Notes under the pieces: model-generated
Seen by the model: the letters and a program-made list of their open reading frames with translations, nothing else
Databases searched by the model: none
What the model was told of the DNA's origin: nothing
Assembly (NCBI GenBank): GCA_029059055.1
Contig: JAIDWS010000013.1
Span: 1 to 44,954 of the forward strand
Origin: Alphaproteobacteria bacterium
GTDB taxonomy: Bacteria; Pseudomonadota; Alphaproteobacteria; Rs-D84
Length of the DNA: 44,954 bases
Direction: 5' to 3'
Shown here: positions 44,686-44,954 of the stretch, one piece after another
Layout: the number at the start of each line of letters is the position of its first letter
Numbering within the stretch: position 1 is the stretch's first letter
Made by a program: the position numbers and the translations under genes

Positions 44686-44714
44686 TTGACATTGATTCTT
44701 GAATCATGTATTAT
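44686..44714 (+). promoter_or_regulatory. Promoter-like sequence upstream of 5S rRNA
   Basis: Perfect TTGACA (44686-44691), 17-bp spacer, TATTAT (44709-44714), predicting a start near 44721, just before the 5S processing stem. Confidence 0.5.
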
Positions 44715-44722
44715 GATGTTCG

Positions 44723-44856
44723 CTGGATTTATTCTGGTGATTATTGAGCGGGAGCCACCCTCTGTTCCATCCCGAACCAGACAGGGAAACCCCGTATCGC
44801 CGATGGTACTTTGGCTTAAGCCACGGAAGAGTAGGTCGTCGCCAGAATAAATCCAG
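44723..44856 (+). other. 5S processing stem
   Basis: CTGGATTTATTCTGG (44723-44737) and CCAGAATAAATCCAG (44842-44856) form a perfect 15-bp stem enclosing the 5S RNA. Confidence 0.8.
44734..44845 (+). rRNA. rrf: 5S ribosomal RNA
   Basis: The core CATCCCGAACCAGACAGGGA and the 3' part GAGTAGGTCGTCGCCAG are typical 5S sequence; about 112 nt. Ends estimated from the terminal stem. Confidence 0.93.
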
Positions 44857-44884
44857 TTTTCGATATAAAAACCAATTATCAATC

Positions 44885-44909
44885 ACCGCCCCATGTGGGC
44901 GGTTTTTTT
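44885..44909 (+). terminator. rRNA operon terminator
   Basis: ACCGCCC/GGGCGGT hairpin followed by seven T. Confidence 0.88.
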
Positions 44910-44910
44910 A

Positions 44911-44939
44911 TTTATCATTGACCGTAAACTTGTTATAAT
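44911..44939 (+). promoter_or_regulatory. Promoter-like sequence at the right edge
   Basis: TTTATC (44911-44916), 17-bp spacer, TATAAT (44934-44939) with an upstream TG. The gene it would serve lies outside the window. Confidence 0.5.
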
Positions 44940-44954
44940 AATTTATATTAAAAC

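Overview
The window looks like a chromosomal segment of an uncultured alphaproteobacterium. The basis is a complete 16S-tRNA-Ile-23S-5S operon, alphaproteobacterial housekeeping proteins, and a compact genome in which short intergenic gaps are mostly filled by terminators and promoters. A gut or host-associated lineage with a modest genome is my inference, from the cysteine-rich secreted proteins, the five VirB6-like proteins and the small gene clusters. It was not tested by database search. Promoters often carry the extended -10 form TGATATAAT, and several put the predicted transcription start on or within a few bases of the start codon (leaderless or nearly leaderless mRNAs).

Layout. 1-516: left-edge copy (copy A, minus strand) of a three-copy module made of a structured RNA, a terminator and a small HTH-like gene. 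669-8523: large secreted Cys-rich protein, dnaQ, UvrD/PcrA helicase, pnp, YbaB/EbfC. 8595-10737: tRNA-Val, small envelope proteins and lipoproteins, and an OmpA-type lipoprotein. 10808-11705: repeat array plus module copy B. 11741-13298: degenerate inositol-monophosphatase-like protein, bL31, hypothetical. 13367-19924: five polytopic VirB6/TrbL-like membrane proteins, one divergent and four in a tight operon. 19973-25741: PBP1A, an MliC-like lipoprotein, mraY-ftsW-murG. 25812-28454: OmpA-like periplasmic protein, ComF, hypothetical. 28602-32269: DUF2147 protein, valS, acyl-ACP thioesterase. 32358-35074: a translationally coupled pair of secreted proteins. 35346-36847: lpxD-fabZ. 36902-37899: repeat array plus module copy C. 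37935-39185: another secreted Cys-containing protein. 39580-44910: rRNA operon.

How the genes work together. Most identifiable genes build the envelope: peptidoglycan (mraY, ftsW, murG, PBP1A), lipid A and fatty acids (lpxD, fabZ, thioesterase), lipoproteins, OmpA-like proteins, and the VirB6-like membrane group that would fit a type IV secretion-like channel.

The strongest candidate for an undescribed system is the repeated module at about 167-390 (minus), 11195-11644 (plus) and 37298-37749 (plus). Each copy has a 17-bp-spaced promoter and an RNA of about 166 nt. Stem sequences in the RNA change by compensatory substitution between copies while a 15-nt loop is held, and one G-rich segment can pair with either of two partners. 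The RNA ends in an intrinsic terminator, followed about 20 nt later by the ribosome binding site of a roughly 75-residue HTH-like protein. This resembles a riboswitch-like or attenuation leader, or a terminated sRNA with rare read-through. Two copies sit inside arrays of alternating inverted repeats and the third adjoins one such element.
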